Shown here: positions 35,388 to 44,451 of the stretch, in pieces
Position numbering within the stretch: the stretch's first letter is position 1
How the letters are laid out: each line of letters begins with the position of its first letter
Origin: CAVVUC01 sp963751395
GTDB lineage: Bacteria; Verrucomicrobiota; Verrucomicrobiia; Chthoniobacterales; Chthoniobacteraceae
Direction of reading: 5' to 3'
Assembly: GCA_963751395.1 (NCBI GenBank)
Contig: CAVVUC010000002.1
Coordinates: 1-64,000 of the forward strand
DNA length: 64,000 bases
The notes under the pieces: generated by a model
Database searches by the model: none
Told to the model about the DNA's origin: nothing
What the model saw: the letters and a program-made list of their open reading frames with translations, nothing else
Translations under genes and position numbers: made by a program

Positions 35388-36008
35388 TCACAGGCGCCCG
35401 CTGCGCTGGAAGGCGATGCCCACGGGGCCATCCACGGAAGCCTGTTCGACCGTCACGAAATCCTGTTCGGGAAACCGCGCCAGATCCTCCACGCTCGGCC
35501 CCGTGTTCCGCACCCGCACGCCGTTCATCGGCTCGATACTGAAATGCCCCGCGTGGTCGAGCTGGGCGAACCCGCTGCTCTGCGTCGATTCCATCGCCTC
35601 CAGCACGGGGCCGCCATCCACGGAAACATCCTTCGCCAGCCGGTATTCGCAATACTCGCCGTCCACTTGCAGGTGGAACGTGTCGCCGGCTCGAAAAGTA
35701 ACTTTCCGGTCGCCCGAAAATTCAAACAGGCACCGGCTGCGCGTAAATCTCCCCGCAACCGCCGGTTCCATCGCCCCGCCCACGATCCCGACCCGCGCAC
35801 GCGCCAGCAGACCCGCCTTGTGAGTCGGCCACTTCAACCAGCAGCGCCGGTAGGGAGCCTGCCACTCCATCCGCATCCAGTCGCCCCATTCAGAGAAGAG
35901 CGGTTTATACTGGACCTCGATTGCGTAGCCCTGATCGGGGGCAATGTCATCCCATTGCAGCCAGAGGTGGTTGGCATCCCATTGACCGACAAGCACGGGG
36001 TTAAGCAT
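35388..36008 (-). CDS. Probable phage virion/tail protein
   Basis: 206 residues, beta-rich, with FHLQVDGEYCEYRLAKDVSV and a Trp-rich N-terminus (GQWDANHLWLQWDD). First gene of the minus-strand structural block. It contains a near-palindromic AAAAGTAACTTT read as KVTF. Function inferred from position only. Confidence 0.5.
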   Translation of the reverse strand: MLNPVLVGQWDANHLWLQWDDIAPDQGYAIEVQYKPLFSEWGDWMRMEWQAPYRRCWLKWPTHKAGLLARARVGIVGGAMEPAVAGRFTRSRCLFEFSGDRKVTFRAGDTFHLQVDGEYCEYRLAKDVSVDGGPVLEAMESTQSSGFAQLDHAGHFSIEPMNGVRVRNTGPSVEDLARFPEQDFVTVEQASVDGPVGIAFQRSGRL

Positions 36009-36028
36009 ATTGGATGAGTGCCTTTATA

Positions 36029-36052
36029 GCGGCATTATGCCGTTATAGCAAT
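36029..36052. promoter_or_regulatory. GCGGCATTATGCC element between divergent operons
   Basis: GCGGCATTATGCC followed by TTATAGCAAT lies between the structural block (start 36008) and the replication genes (start 36097). Nearly the same 24 bases occur at 60191-60214 before the ParB genes. The CGGCA-TTA-TGCCG part is palindromic. Likely a shared promoter or operator. Confidence 0.5.
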
Positions 36053-36096
36053 ATAAAGCTTGCCACCCCCTCTTTGCCTGTTTATGCCTAAAACCC

Positions 36097-36327
36097 ATGC
36101 AAAAACTCACCTACTCCGCAGAAGACCTCGCAACATTTGTGACCATAGCCACCATCGCAAACCGGACCGGACGCGCCCACAGCGCCGTTCGCTACGCCCT
36201 CAACCGCCTCCGCATCCTGCCCGACATCGTTCACCCCGACATCAAGCTCTACCACCCCTCGGTGGTGCAAACCGTCAATTTGTCCATGCGTCGCAACAAC
36301 ATCCGTTCGCGCGTTCATGGCAGCTGA
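36097..36327 (+). CDS. Small HTH-like protein preceding the primase-helicase
   Basis: 76 residues. TVTIATIANRTGRA-type content, as in TIATIANRTGRAHSAVRYAL, looks like a helix-turn-helix with a following basic helix. It overlaps the primase start by 11 bases, so it is probably coupled. Role unknown; origin recognition or regulation fits the position. Confidence 0.55.
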   Translation: MQKLTYSAEDLATFVTIATIANRTGRAHSAVRYALNRLRILPDIVHPDIKLYHPSVVQTVNLSMRRNNIRSRVHGS

Positions 36328-39300
36328 TTCCCACTCTGCCTTTACCGAGTGCCTCGCCGCACTCCCCCTGAACCGGCTCGTCGGCCACTACGGGCTTTCC
36401 ATCTTTGCGGATGGGAAATCCCACAAGGAGGAGCCGTGTCCCTTCTGCAAAAAGAAGAACAAGTTCTCCATCCACCAGCTCAAGAAGGGATCAAACGAGG
36501 GGCGCTGGGTGTTCAAGTGCTTCTCCGCAAGCTGCCATGCCAACGCCCCGCTGGCCGGCAACGATGAGATCGGGCTGGTCGCCATGATGGAAGGCCTCCC
36601 CGACCGCACCGCCGCCTTCAAGCGATGGATGGAACTCGCCGGGGTGAAATTCGAGAAACCTCCGAGTCACTCCGGGAAGCCACCGGCATCCGGCCCGCCG
36701 GAGGAATCCCGCGAGGATCGCGGCGAACCCGAATGCGAGACGGAGTCAATCGACAATCGGCAAGCGGAAATCGACAATGACAACCCCTGGGCCGTGCTTC
36801 ACAGCCGTCTCACCCTTCGCGAAAGCGACCGCAGGAAGCTCCGCGAGCAGCGCGGTTTTTCCGACGAGACGATCGGCAAACTTGGCTTCCGATCCAATCT
36901 TCCCGGCAACGCCAACGTGATTCGCGGCTTGATCGGGGAATTCCCAGTTCACCAGCTCCTCGACGAAGGCATTCTTGTCCGCGATCGCCGCAATGACAAA
37001 CCCATTCCCAACTCGCAGTTCTGCGGATGGGGTCAGACCGGGGATAAGGACGACAAAGGCGAACCACTATGGGGGCCGGTGGACCGCCCGCTCATCCCCT
37101 ACCACGACGCCCACGGAAAAGTAACATGGATGCGCCCCCACAAGGGCAACATCGCCAAACAGGACAAGGACGACGACGAAACCTGCCCGAGCCATGTCTA
37201 TTCCCCCTATCTGCCCGCCTCCCGCATCAACGACTTCGACGGCCTCTGCGTGCTTACCGAGGGCGAGTTCAAGGCGGCGGCGCTCTGGCAGGCGGGCTTC
37301 CCCGCGCTCGCCATCCCCGGCACCGCATTCATCCGCAACCCGATCTTCCGCACCGAACTGGTCAGCCTCCTCGACGCCTTCGACGTGACCGATCTCGTCA
37401 TCATTTTCGACAACGAAGTGAAGGACAACCCCGAACTCGGCAACTACAAGCCCGACCCATGGAACCGCCATTGGACGACCGTGTGGGCGCGTTACATGGC
37501 GTGGGATCTCTCGGAGCGTCCGCCCCGTCCCTCCTCGCTCCAGTCCATTCGGATCGGCCAGTTGGAGGACAAGCTGCGCCTCGGCGACGATGGCAGGGAT
37601 CGCGGCAAGATCGATTTCGACACCGCGCTCGCCGATTGTGTCCGCCGCCAGAAATCCGTCACGCACGGAACCGCGAAGGCAACGCAGCTTTTCCAGAAGG
37701 CCATTGACGGGGCCTCGATCCCGAAAAAATTCCTCGATCTCTTTCCCTCGGCTGCGCAGACGATCATCTCCACCCAGCTCAACCATCTGTGGTATGACCC
37801 GCTGCTGAAAAGCGGCGGCGCGGCTCAGGAAAAGCTCATCCGGCGGTTCGAGCGCATCGGCGGCGACTCCACCGGGGAAATCCAGCAATGGGCGGGGATA
37901 ATGGTGGAAGCATTGCGATCCGTAGTCGGCACTTATTACGAACGGATCAAGCCGACCGACAAATTGCTCGTGAAGCTCTACAAGATGAAGGGCAAAATCG
38001 CCGAGAACATCGCCGCGGTCGAGCGCGACCGCGACGCCGTGGATGCCGAAAAAAATCTCGCCCGCCTGCGGATCGAACGCCGCCTCCTCACGGAAAAGAT
38101 CGAGGGAATGCCCTCGCCGATAAGCAATTTCATCATGAAATGCGACTACTGCCTGCACACCTCGGAAGGCACCACCGACCGCCTCGTCTCCGTCGCCAAC
38201 ACGCAGAAGGAAAAATCGGGGCTTCTGCGGCTCCCGCCTGAATCTTTTGGGCGGCTTGCAGAGTTCTGCATCTGGTGCCTCAAGGACACCAAAGGCGTCG
38301 CCGTGTGGCGCGGCGGCGCAAAAAACCTCCAGTGCTTGCAAGAGGACATGAAACACTACAGCGCCTTTCGCAACATCCACGAACTCTCCCATTATGGACT
38401 GCATCCCGCCTCGGGCATCTGGTTCATGGGCGACTGCGCCATCGACGCACGAGGCGGCATCATCCTGCCCGACGACAACAACATTTTCTGGTACGAGGGC
38501 ATCGGTTATCAGATCGACGCCAGCAAGTCCGAACTAGGCGACGGGTACCAGCAGAGCGCGCCCCGGCTTTTCCAAAACAAGCGGGGGGACAAGGAGATGG
38601 ATTTGCAAGGGCTGTTCCAACGGTTCTCCGACAGCCTGTTCTCCACCATCGGCGACTACGACGCCTTTCTTTGCATCGGCACTTTCCTCGGATACGCCAC
38701 CGCCCCCGAACTTTATCGCGAGCACGGGGGACACCCCGGCCTCTGGCTCTTTGGACGAAAGGGCGGCGGCAAAACCACCGTCGCCCGCGCGCTCATGCGG
38801 ATTTGGGGATTCCCTGATTTGTCCGGCACCCGCATCGACCGCGGCACCACGGCCGTCGGCATGTCCCGCAATCTGAACCAATACTGTTTCCTCCCATTTT
38901 GGTTCGATGAATACCGCAAAACCATCCCCGATGTGGATCTCAAGGAATCCGTCCTGCGCGGCGCATTCGACCGCAGTTCCACCTCCAAGGGCATGATGGA
39001 CGGCGCTTCCTCCAACAAGACCCGCGCCGCCAAAACCCTCACGATGCCGCTTGTGACCGGCGAAAACTCATCACCCGACGCCGCCACGCGCTCCCGCTAC
39101 ATGCACTCTCAAATCTCCAAGCCCCGTCGCTTGGAGCAGGACCCGGAAAAGAATGATGTTATCTTCCAACAGCTAAAGAAGGACTCCGACTATCTCTACC
39201 TCATCGGTCTCTACCTGCTCCAGAACCGCCCCGCCTTCCTCGCCACGGTGACGCACCACCTCAATCTGTGGATGACCCGCAAGGAAATCCCCGACGATCG

Positions 39301-39850
39301 CACCCGCTTCGTTCACGGCTTCGCCTACGCCAACTATCTGGCTCTGGCCGAAATGCTCAACATCAACATGAACCCGGTGGATTTCGCCGCCTACACGATC
39401 GAGCACGCCAACACCGCCTTCGACGACGTGAACGATGAGACGATGATCAACAAGCTCTGGAGCGATGTCATCTCCGGGTTGGAGCGCGAGGACATTTCCA
39501 AAAAGTTCTTCTCCCTTCGCACCGTTCACCTTGATGCCGAAGGGCGGTTGTTGCCGGAAAATATCACCCCCAACGGCCACCGATCCGTTAACGTCGTGAT
39601 GATCGCCATCCAGCCCGTCTACGATGAGTATGCGGCGGATCTGCGCCGGCGCGGGGAAAACCCGTCGCTCACCAAGAACGATGCCCAGCGCGAAATGAGC
39701 AAGGAGAGCTGCTGGATCGAGCCGGGTGGTGTAACCCGATCTCACCGGGTCCAGATCAACAACCAGCGTTTCACCGCATGGGTGCTGAATCTGGCGGAAT
39801 TTCCCTTTGGCGACGACCTCAAAGACGCGATCGCCGGGAAGTCGGTCTGA
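36317..39850 (+). CDS. Primase-helicase of the mobile element
   Basis: 1177 residues. A CHC2-type zinc finger (Cys41, Cys44, Cys68, Cys73/His74), a heptamer-derived linker near 144-155 (IDNRQAEIDND), a Toprim region (VLTEGEFKAAALWQ near 312; LVIIFDNEV near 360), then a helicase with Walker A GRKGGGKTT near 813 and LPFWFDEYR as Walker B. This order is that of phage and plasmid primase-helicases that unwind DNA and prime at their own origin. The iteron region follows immediately. Confidence 0.85.
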   Translation: MAADSHSAFTECLAALPLNRLVGHYGLSIFADGKSHKEEPCPFCKKKNKFSIHQLKKGSNEGRWVFKCFSASCHANAPLAGNDEIGLVAMMEGLPDRTAAFKRWMELAGVKFEKPPSHSGKPPASGPPEESREDRGEPECETESIDNRQAEIDNDNPWAVLHSRLTLRESDRRKLREQRGFSDETIGKLGFRSNLPGNANVIRGLIGEFPVHQLLDEGILVRDRRNDKPIPNSQFCGWGQTGDKDDKGEPLWGPVDRPLIPYHDAHGKVTWMRPHKGNIAKQDKDDDETCPSHVYSPYLPASRINDFDGLCVLTEGEFKAAALWQAGFPALAIPGTAFIRNPIFRTELVSLLDAFDVTDLVIIFDNEVKDNPELGNYKPDPWNRHWTTVWARYMAWDLSERPPRPSSLQSIRIGQLEDKLRLGDDGRDRGKIDFDTALADCVRRQKSVTHGTAKATQLFQKAIDGASIPKKFLDLFPSAAQTIISTQLNHLWYDPLLKSGGAAQEKLIRRFERIGGDSTGEIQQWAGIMVEALRSVVGTYYERIKPTDKLLVKLYKMKGKIAENIAAVERDRDAVDAEKNLARLRIERRLLTEKIEGMPSPISNFIMKCDYCLHTSEGTTDRLVSVANTQKEKSGLLRLPPESFGRLAEFCIWCLKDTKGVAVWRGGAKNLQCLQEDMKHYSAFRNIHELSHYGLHPASGIWFMGDCAIDARGGIILPDDNNIFWYEGIGYQIDASKSELGDGYQQSAPRLFQNKRGDKEMDLQGLFQRFSDSLFSTIGDYDAFLCIGTFLGYATAPELYREHGGHPGLWLFGRKGGGKTTVARALMRIWGFPDLSGTRIDRGTTAVGMSRNLNQYCFLPFWFDEYRKTIPDVDLKESVLRGAFDRSSTSKGMMDGASSNKTRAAKTLTMPLVTGENSSPDAATRSRYMHSQISKPRRLEQDPEKNDVIFQQLKKDSDYLYLIGLYLLQNRPAFLATVTHHLNLWMTRKEIPDDRTRFVHGFAYANYLALAEMLNINMNPVDFAAYTIEHANTAFDDVNDETMINKLWSDVISGLEREDISKKFFSLRTVHLDAEGRLLPENITPNGHRSVNVVMIAIQPVYDEYAADLRRRGENPSLTKNDAQREMSKESCWIEPGGVTRSHRVQINNQRFTAWVLNLAEFPFGDDLKDAIAGKSV

Positions 39851-40301
39851 GGTGGCAACAAACGACTGTTTTGTTGCCACCCAAACATGCAAAATTCAAA
39901 AAGCTACGAATTCGTAGCTTTTTGTAAAAAGCAACCCCTTTTCAGAAAAGCTACGAATTCGTAGCTTCCGAAATCCGGTGGCAACAAATCTGTTGCCACG
40001 TTGCCACACGCAGCTTCTTTAAGTGGCTTGAAAATAGTAACTTGCGGTGAGGTGGCAACTGGCAACAAATTTTGAATGACTCTACTCTATTTCAAAACCC
40101 ATGCCCGCACGGGTTCGACCGGCCAGATGAAAGGTGAGTTTTACGCCACAGGAGAGATGTTTTCCTGGGAATGTTGCCACTAACCCTCTTTCTATAGCTA
40201 AATAGCTTATTTAGAGAGATATAGAGGTGGCAACAAGGTGGCAACAGGTGGCAACAGTGTTGCCACTTCCAGAGAAAACGGATGGTAGCAACGCGGCAAC
40301 A
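39851..40301. other. Putative replication origin with iterons
   Basis: At least eleven TGGCAAC-containing units in both orientations: 39852, 39872, 39978, 39991, 40000, 40052, 40060, 40172, 40227, 40238, 40248, 40258 and a weak one at 40293 (start positions). The first two form a 12-base inverted pair. AT-rich sequence (40193-40225) lies next to a tight cluster at 40227-40266. Together with the primase-helicase gene this is the layout of an iteron origin. The rest of the gap up to 40783 shows no gene. Confidence 0.65.
39898..39967. repeat. Two identical 20-base palindromes in the putative origin
   Basis: AAGCTACGAATTCGTAGCTT occurs at 39901-39920 (perfect symmetry extends to 26 bases, 39898-39923) and again at 39948-39967. 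They lie between the first and second iteron clusters and may bind an initiator or partition protein. Confidence 0.75.
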
Positions 40302-40611
40302 GAACCCGTTCCCGTGCCCTCGCTCGCCTGCGCTCCATCCTACAGGGTCTGTCGCCGTGCCAGATCGCATTCCCATGCCCAGCACTCGCGCCCCCCGACG
40401 AAGCCGGGACGGCTGCCCAGAACCCAATCCGGCCCAAAAGCGCGCCAGCATCGACCTCCTGCGGCGGTCTTGGAAAGGCGGGTTGCAAGGTCAAAACCCA
40501 TCCCCTGCCGTTGGAAACTTCCTTTAGCTAGTTTCCTCTCCGGCGCTGGGTGACGGGCGCTATGCGTGCGGCGTTATGCGCTGGCGCTGTGGTGTTTGCG
40601 TCGTGCCGAAA

Positions 40612-40633
40612 AATGGTTTTCGCGGAAACCATT
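40612..40633. promoter_or_regulatory. GGTTTCCGCGGAAACC-type palindrome, copy 1 (imperfect)
   Basis: AATGGTTTTCGCGGAAACCATT with one mismatched pair, 150 bases before the start at 40784. Confidence 0.6.
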
Positions 40634-40783
40634 TCCTGAAAAGCAAGCGCCTGAAATCAGAATGTGGAAGGGGTGCCGGTGCGATATAATCAGGCTGCAT
40701 CGAACGAGCGGCGCGAGGGTGACAACCTCTTAACCTGCAAGGGGCGGCGCTGGCGGTGCTTAACATCAAGTCGAAAGAAAAAA

Positions 40784-42334
40784 ATGAACACAAGACAAGA
40801 CAGGGCAAGGGCAAGGGCAAGGATTGAGCGGGGCAAGTGGGCAAGGGTGCAAGGGTTGGCGGGTGGCATGATAGCGGCGGGCGTGGCGCTGCGCTCGTTG
40901 GAAGGCGCGCAAGCGGTGGCGGCGGCGCTGCGGGTGGTGTCGTGGGGGCTGCGGCACTACTCGCAGGCGCTGGCGTGCGATGGGCGGCGAATTGAACAAC
41001 TGGCGCAAGGCGTGGCGCGTCGTGCGTGCGATAAAATCGAGCGCGAAAGCAGAACGGGGCGCGAGGTCAACGAGTTTGAACGTGTCGAAGCTGTCAACGT
41101 CGCAAGGCGGTTGTTGCTGGCGGTTTACACGGTTCAAGGCGTGGCGCCTCGCTTCATCCGGCATCGTGTCGGCGGTCGCAAGTGGGACTCGTCGCAAGCG
41201 TGGGCGGATGGCGTGGGGCGGTCGTGTTGGTTGCTTTGGCGTCGTGCTATGCGCGGCGCTGGCAAGGCAATCAAGGCGGCGCTGTGGGGCGCTGGCGGGG
41301 AAAGGATGCGTTTCGAGTCATTAGACGTGCTGCGCTTGTTGGGTGGCGGGTCGGCGGAAGTTGGAAGCGATACGGCAAGCGCGATTCGTTCGGGCTGGTC
41401 GGTGCCGGTTGAGTTGGGCGGCGCGTTCGTGCCGCGCAAGCTGACTGCGGCAGATGTGCGGGCGCTGTCGGCTGATTATGCGGATGACCGTCTTGCGGTC
41501 TGCGTCTATTGGGTCAATCGAGGGGGCAAGGGTTTCCTCTCCACTCTGCAATCTCGGCTTCGGCTCCTCGGTGCCGTGCATGCGGCGCGTGTGGGGCGGG
41601 GCGTGGGCGCGTTCGCCCCGATCGGCTACTTGCTGCCAGTGCGGGCGGGGGCTGCGGTGACGGAAAGGCGCAACGGGGTCAAGGTGCGGTCTGCATACGG
41701 TCTAGCGGAACACAGGCTTGGAATGGCGCTGCGGGAACTGCGGGCGGAAATCACTGCGGGCGCGATGGTGGCGCAACGTGAGGCGGCATCGGGCAAGCTG
41801 GCAAACGGGCTGGCGTTTCTGGCGTGCGTGCTGCGCGGGCGTGTTCATCGGGATTTATTCGGCGCTGGCGGTGCTGTCGATCGCCTGCAAGCTCGTCTCG
41901 GTGGCGTGGAAGTCCAGCGGGAGCGCGAGCAAGCGCCAGCGGTGCCGGTGCCGGTCGTGCCGGTGCCGGTGCCGGTGCCGGTGCCGTTGGTGCCGGTGGT
42001 GCCGGTGTCAATGCGGGCGCGTCATTGGGAGTTGTTCGGCGTTTATCCATCGGTGCCGGTCGTGCGGCGTGTGAAGCGTGCCGCGTGGGTCTGCACGCCA
42101 CTGGCGGCGCGTCTGATCGCGCAAGCGGGCAAGCGGCGGCGCGTCGTGTCGAGTGTCGAGCGGTGCAAGCGTGCGCTGGCAAAGCTGCCGGTTCATGCGT
42201 GGGCGGGGCCATTGGTGGAAGCGGCGGAAAAGTCGGCGCTGCCGGTTGAAACCTCTGGAAGCTGGGAGCGTGGCGTTCGCTACGCGCTCAACCTCCCGCT
42301 AGGCGTGCCGGTGCCAAGTCGCCAGCATAATTAG
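40784..42334 (+). CDS. Low-complexity protein of unknown function (Val-Pro repeats)
   Basis: 516 residues from the ATG at 40784. N-terminus RQDRARARARIERGKWARVQ; a helical basic body; then at about residues 380-410 an almost pure Val-Pro stretch, VPVPVVPVPVPVP. Encoding DNA is built of GTGCCG and GGCAAG-like hexamers, unlike its neighbours. No family recognised. Its C-terminal composition is shared with the next gene. A structural or scaffolding role is possible. Confidence 0.55.
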   Translation: MNTRQDRARARARIERGKWARVQGLAGGMIAAGVALRSLEGAQAVAAALRVVSWGLRHYSQALACDGRRIEQLAQGVARRACDKIERESRTGREVNEFERVEAVNVARRLLLAVYTVQGVAPRFIRHRVGGRKWDSSQAWADGVGRSCWLLWRRAMRGAGKAIKAALWGAGGERMRFESLDVLRLLGGGSAEVGSDTASAIRSGWSVPVELGGAFVPRKLTAADVRALSADYADDRLAVCVYWVNRGGKGFLSTLQSRLRLLGAVHAARVGRGVGAFAPIGYLLPVRAGAAVTERRNGVKVRSAYGLAEHRLGMALRELRAEITAGAMVAQREAASGKLANGLAFLACVLRGRVHRDLFGAGGAVDRLQARLGGVEVQREREQAPAVPVPVVPVPVPVPVPLVPVVPVSMRARHWELFGVYPSVPVVRRVKRAAWVCTPLAARLIAQAGKRRRVVSSVERCKRALAKLPVHAWAGPLVEAAEKSALPVETSGSWERGVRYALNLPLGVPVPSRQHN

Positions 42335-42352
42335 GCAAGGGCAAGGGCAATC

Positions 42353-42386
42353 AAAGCGGCATCGCGCAAGCGGTGCCGCTTTTTTT
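42353..42386 (+). terminator. Intrinsic terminator after the Val-Pro gene
   Basis: Stem AAAGCGGCA/TGCCGCTTT with the inner CGC-GCAA-GCG loop, followed by a run of T. Strong rho-independent form. Confidence 0.8.
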
Positions 42387-42516
42387 GTGTCCGGGTGGCG
42401 CTGGCGGTTGCGCTTGCATCTCGTGCTTAGAGAGTAGCGGCGTTTCATGCGCTGCCGTCCTGCGGGCTTTCGCCCGGTTCGGACAAATCAACACAAACAA
42501 ACGGCGGGCGGTTCGC

Positions 42517-42532
42517 GGTTTCCGCGGAAACC
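42517..42532. promoter_or_regulatory. GGTTTCCGCGGAAACC palindrome, copy 2
   Basis: Perfect 16-base core, 30 bases before the start at 42563, followed by the conserved ACTT. Confidence 0.75.
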
Positions 42533-42562
42533 ACTTCGCCACTCTGAAAGGAAATCAAATCC

Positions 42563-43357
42563 ATGTTGGATACAAACAAGCTGGCTTCATTGCTGGCGGG
42601 CAAACAGAACGAACTGATAGCGGCAATCAAGGCAACGGCAACGGATGCGGCGGGCGCGTGTAAGCGGCTCGGCAAGGCAATCTTCGCGCTCGATCAAGTG
42701 CGCGAGGATTCAACGGAAAAGCTGAGTCTGGCGCGTTTCATCGCGTCGAAGCTGCCGGTTGAAACGGTGGCGGCGATTCCGCGCAATGCGTTTGGAGTCG
42801 CAAACGTGCTTTCCGGTGTCGGTGACGGCGCTGGAAAGTTCGCGGAAGAAAACTTCGACGCGGTGCCGGTGCGCTGGTGCGCGGTCGTTTCGGCGATTTT
42901 CAACCTCGTTGCTGCGGCGGTTGAAAAGGGCGAAATGGATGGCGACAAGGCAACGGGATACGCGGAGCAAGTGGCGGTCGTGATTCGCGGGTGCGTTGGT
43001 AAAAAGGTTACGCGCTCGGGTTATGACACTCTCAACGCGCTGAAAAAGAGCCTGTCGCCTGAAAAAGCAACGGGCGACGAGGAAGGCGGCGACGAGGACG
43101 ACGAGGAAAGCGGCGACGAGGAAAGCGAACAAAACAAGGCGCTGTCCGCGCTCAAGTTCGCGGCGGGTTTGATCGCCGGCGCGTCTTTCGATGCTGACCA
43201 AGCGGCGGCGCTGGCGCAAGCGGCGGCGGCGCTGGCGTCCATCGTCGAGGAAAAGAGCAAGGCGGCGGCGCTGCGGGTCGTGCCGGTCGTGCCGGTGGAA
43301 GCCGTGCCGGTGCCGGTCAAGGGCAAGGGCAAAGGCAAGCTGCAAGCGGCGGCGTGA
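42563..43357 (+). CDS. Low-complexity Ala/Val/Pro-rich protein, unknown
   Basis: 264 residues. Helical N-terminal two thirds, then an acidic stretch (EEGGDEDDEESGDEESE) and an Ala-rich helix, ending VVPVVPVEAVPVPVKGKGKG. It shares the Val-Pro and Lys-Gly tail style with the preceding gene. Unknown family; the charged, repetitive make-up fits a scaffold or DNA-associated protein. Confidence 0.6.
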   Translation: MLDTNKLASLLAGKQNELIAAIKATATDAAGACKRLGKAIFALDQVREDSTEKLSLARFIASKLPVETVAAIPRNAFGVANVLSGVGDGAGKFAEENFDAVPVRWCAVVSAIFNLVAAAVEKGEMDGDKATGYAEQVAVVIRGCVGKKVTRSGYDTLNALKKSLSPEKATGDEEGGDEDDEESGDEESEQNKALSALKFAAGLIAGASFDADQAAALAQAAAALASIVEEKSKAAALRVVPVVPVEAVPVPVKGKGKGKLQAAA

Positions 43358-43387
43358 TTCGTTCGGGCAAGGCGGGCGCAAGCTCGC

Positions 43388-43434
43388 CTTGCCAATTTGA
43401 GCGGCTGACAAGTTCAGCCGTTCAAATTGGCAAG
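43388..43434. repeat. Long hairpin containing the repressor-operator half-site
   Basis: Inverted repeat of about 21 bases with a 4-base loop (20 of 21 pairs): CTTGCCAATTTGA at the left and TCAAATTGGCAAG at the right. Both arms contain TTGCCAATTTG, identical to 11 bases of the operator at 30307-30317. It is 30 bases after the stop at 43357 and may also act as a terminator, though no T-run follows. Confidence 0.55.
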
Positions 43435-43465
43435 CGGTTCCGGTCTGCCGGTCTGCCGGTCGGAA

Positions 43466-43489
43466 AAGTGGTTTCCGCGGAAACCACTT
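43466..43489. promoter_or_regulatory. GGTTTCCGCGGAAACC palindrome, copy 3
   Basis: Perfect over 24 bases (AAGT and ACTT arms flank the core). It lies in a 529-base gap without a gene (43358-43886). Confidence 0.75.
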
Positions 43490-43560
43490 AGAAGCGCTTT
43501 CAAAACGCTCTAATCGCGCAAGGAAAAATCCCAAGATGGCGGGCGTAAAAAACTCGAAAA

Positions 43561-43810
43561 CCGGCGCGAAAAAAATCCCAAGAGGGTGAGCGCCGAAAAA
43601 GTCGGCGCTGGCATCTGCCGCTTATACGATAGCGGCGGGCCTTGAAACGCGAACGCGGAAAATCTGGTTTCCGCGGAAACCATTTTCCTAAAAATTCGCC
43701 GCGTAGAACCGCATGTCAGCGGTGAGCGCGGCTGTGGCCACCAAAGCCCCACGCGGCGAATTTCTCTTAACCGGCGCAAAAAAAATCCCAAGAGGGTGAT
43801 CGCCGAAACC
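43561..43810. repeat. Duplicated leader element in the gap before 43887
   Basis: CCGGCGC-A-run-TCCCAAGAGGGTGA followed by CGCCGAAA occurs at 43561-43601 and 43773-43810. The first copy continues into a hairpin AGCGCCGA-loop-TCGGCGCT. A related form begins at 44904 before the terminator. No open frame seems to use this gap; it may be an RNA regulatory region. Confidence 0.45.
43666..43681. promoter_or_regulatory. GGTTTCCGCGGAAACC palindrome, copy 4
   Basis: Perfect 16-base core, in the same gap as copy 3 and about 205 bases before the start at 43887. Confidence 0.7.
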
Positions 43811-43886
43811 TTTGAAACGCGATTCCGGCAAATGCCGGATGGTCGCGGCTCAAAACACGAAACCATCAACTGAAAGAAAAAGCACC

Positions 43887-44186
43887 ATGTTTGCCGAAGT
43901 CAAATCGTTCCAGCCACTCCCCACGAAAAGCGGTCGCAAATCGCGCTCGCGCTTCGCGCCCGTGATCGAGGTGCGCGAAGTCACCACGAAGGAAATCCGC
44001 GATGCGGTTTTCCGTCACAAAAACGCCGCGACGCGCCCCCTGTTCCGCATCCTGCACGGGTACAAGCATCTCGCGGTCGCCGCGTGCCTGCTCGTCGCGC
44101 TCCTCACCGCGACGCCCGCCCACGCGAAGCGCAACTCCAGCTACGGCAAGCACCGCAACGGGGCTCGCGGTCACTACATCCGCTGA
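43887..44186 (+). CDS. Small membrane protein, unknown
   Basis: 99 residues from the ATG at 43887. A basic N-terminal half (SGRKSRSRFAP, EIRDAVFRHK) is followed by one hydrophobic helix, HLAVAACLLVALLTATPAHA, which ends in a signal-peptidase-like AHA, then a basic tail. It may be a membrane-anchored or processed peptide. Upstream frame to 43812 rejected because it precedes a GAAAG ribosome site. Confidence 0.55.
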   Translation: MFAEVKSFQPLPTKSGRKSRSRFAPVIEVREVTTKEIRDAVFRHKNAATRPLFRILHGYKHLAVAACLLVALLTATPAHAKRNSSYGKHRNGARGHYIR

Positions 44187-44212
44187 CCGGTCATGCCGGA
44201 CGCGGAAAAGCA

Positions 44213-44227
44213 GTTTCCGCGTAAACC
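44213..44227. promoter_or_regulatory. GTTTCCGCGTAAACC palindrome, copy 5 (imperfect)
   Basis: One pair differs from the consensus; 23 bases before the start at 44251. Confidence 0.6.
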
Positions 44228-44250
44228 AACAATCGAAAGGAAACCAAGCC

Positions 44251-44391
44251 ATGAAAAAGTTCGTCGTCTGCTCCTATTGCAAGCCGCCGATGATCGTCAC
44301 CGCGCCCTGCGCCCGTGCCGCCCGTCGTGCCTACCGGCGCGAGTATCGCCTCACGCCCGCGGAATTTGTCGAAGCCGGTGAAATCCATTAA
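44251..44391 (+). CDS. 46-residue Cys-containing protein
   Basis: ATG at 44251 with GAAAGG upstream. MKKFVVCSYCKPPMIV has a CxxC pair and APCARAARRAYRREY a basic helix; may bind zinc. Supported by the operator plus ribosome-site leader it shares with other genes here. Confidence 0.55.
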   Translation: MKKFVVCSYCKPPMIVTAPCARAARRAYRREYRLTPAEFVEAGEIH

Positions 44392-44451
44392 CCGGCGTCG
44401 CGGAAATTCCCGTGCGACCTGCGCGAACGTCGCTCCGACTCACCGTGAAAC

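Noticed and set aside
37067..38404. 445-codon minus-strand frame inside the primase-helicase
   Set aside because: Antisense shadow of a gene with clear zinc, Toprim and Walker motifs.
39851..40301. CRISPR array
   Set aside because: The repeats are 8-9 bases, on both strands and irregularly spaced; there are no 20-40 base spacers and no cas genes.
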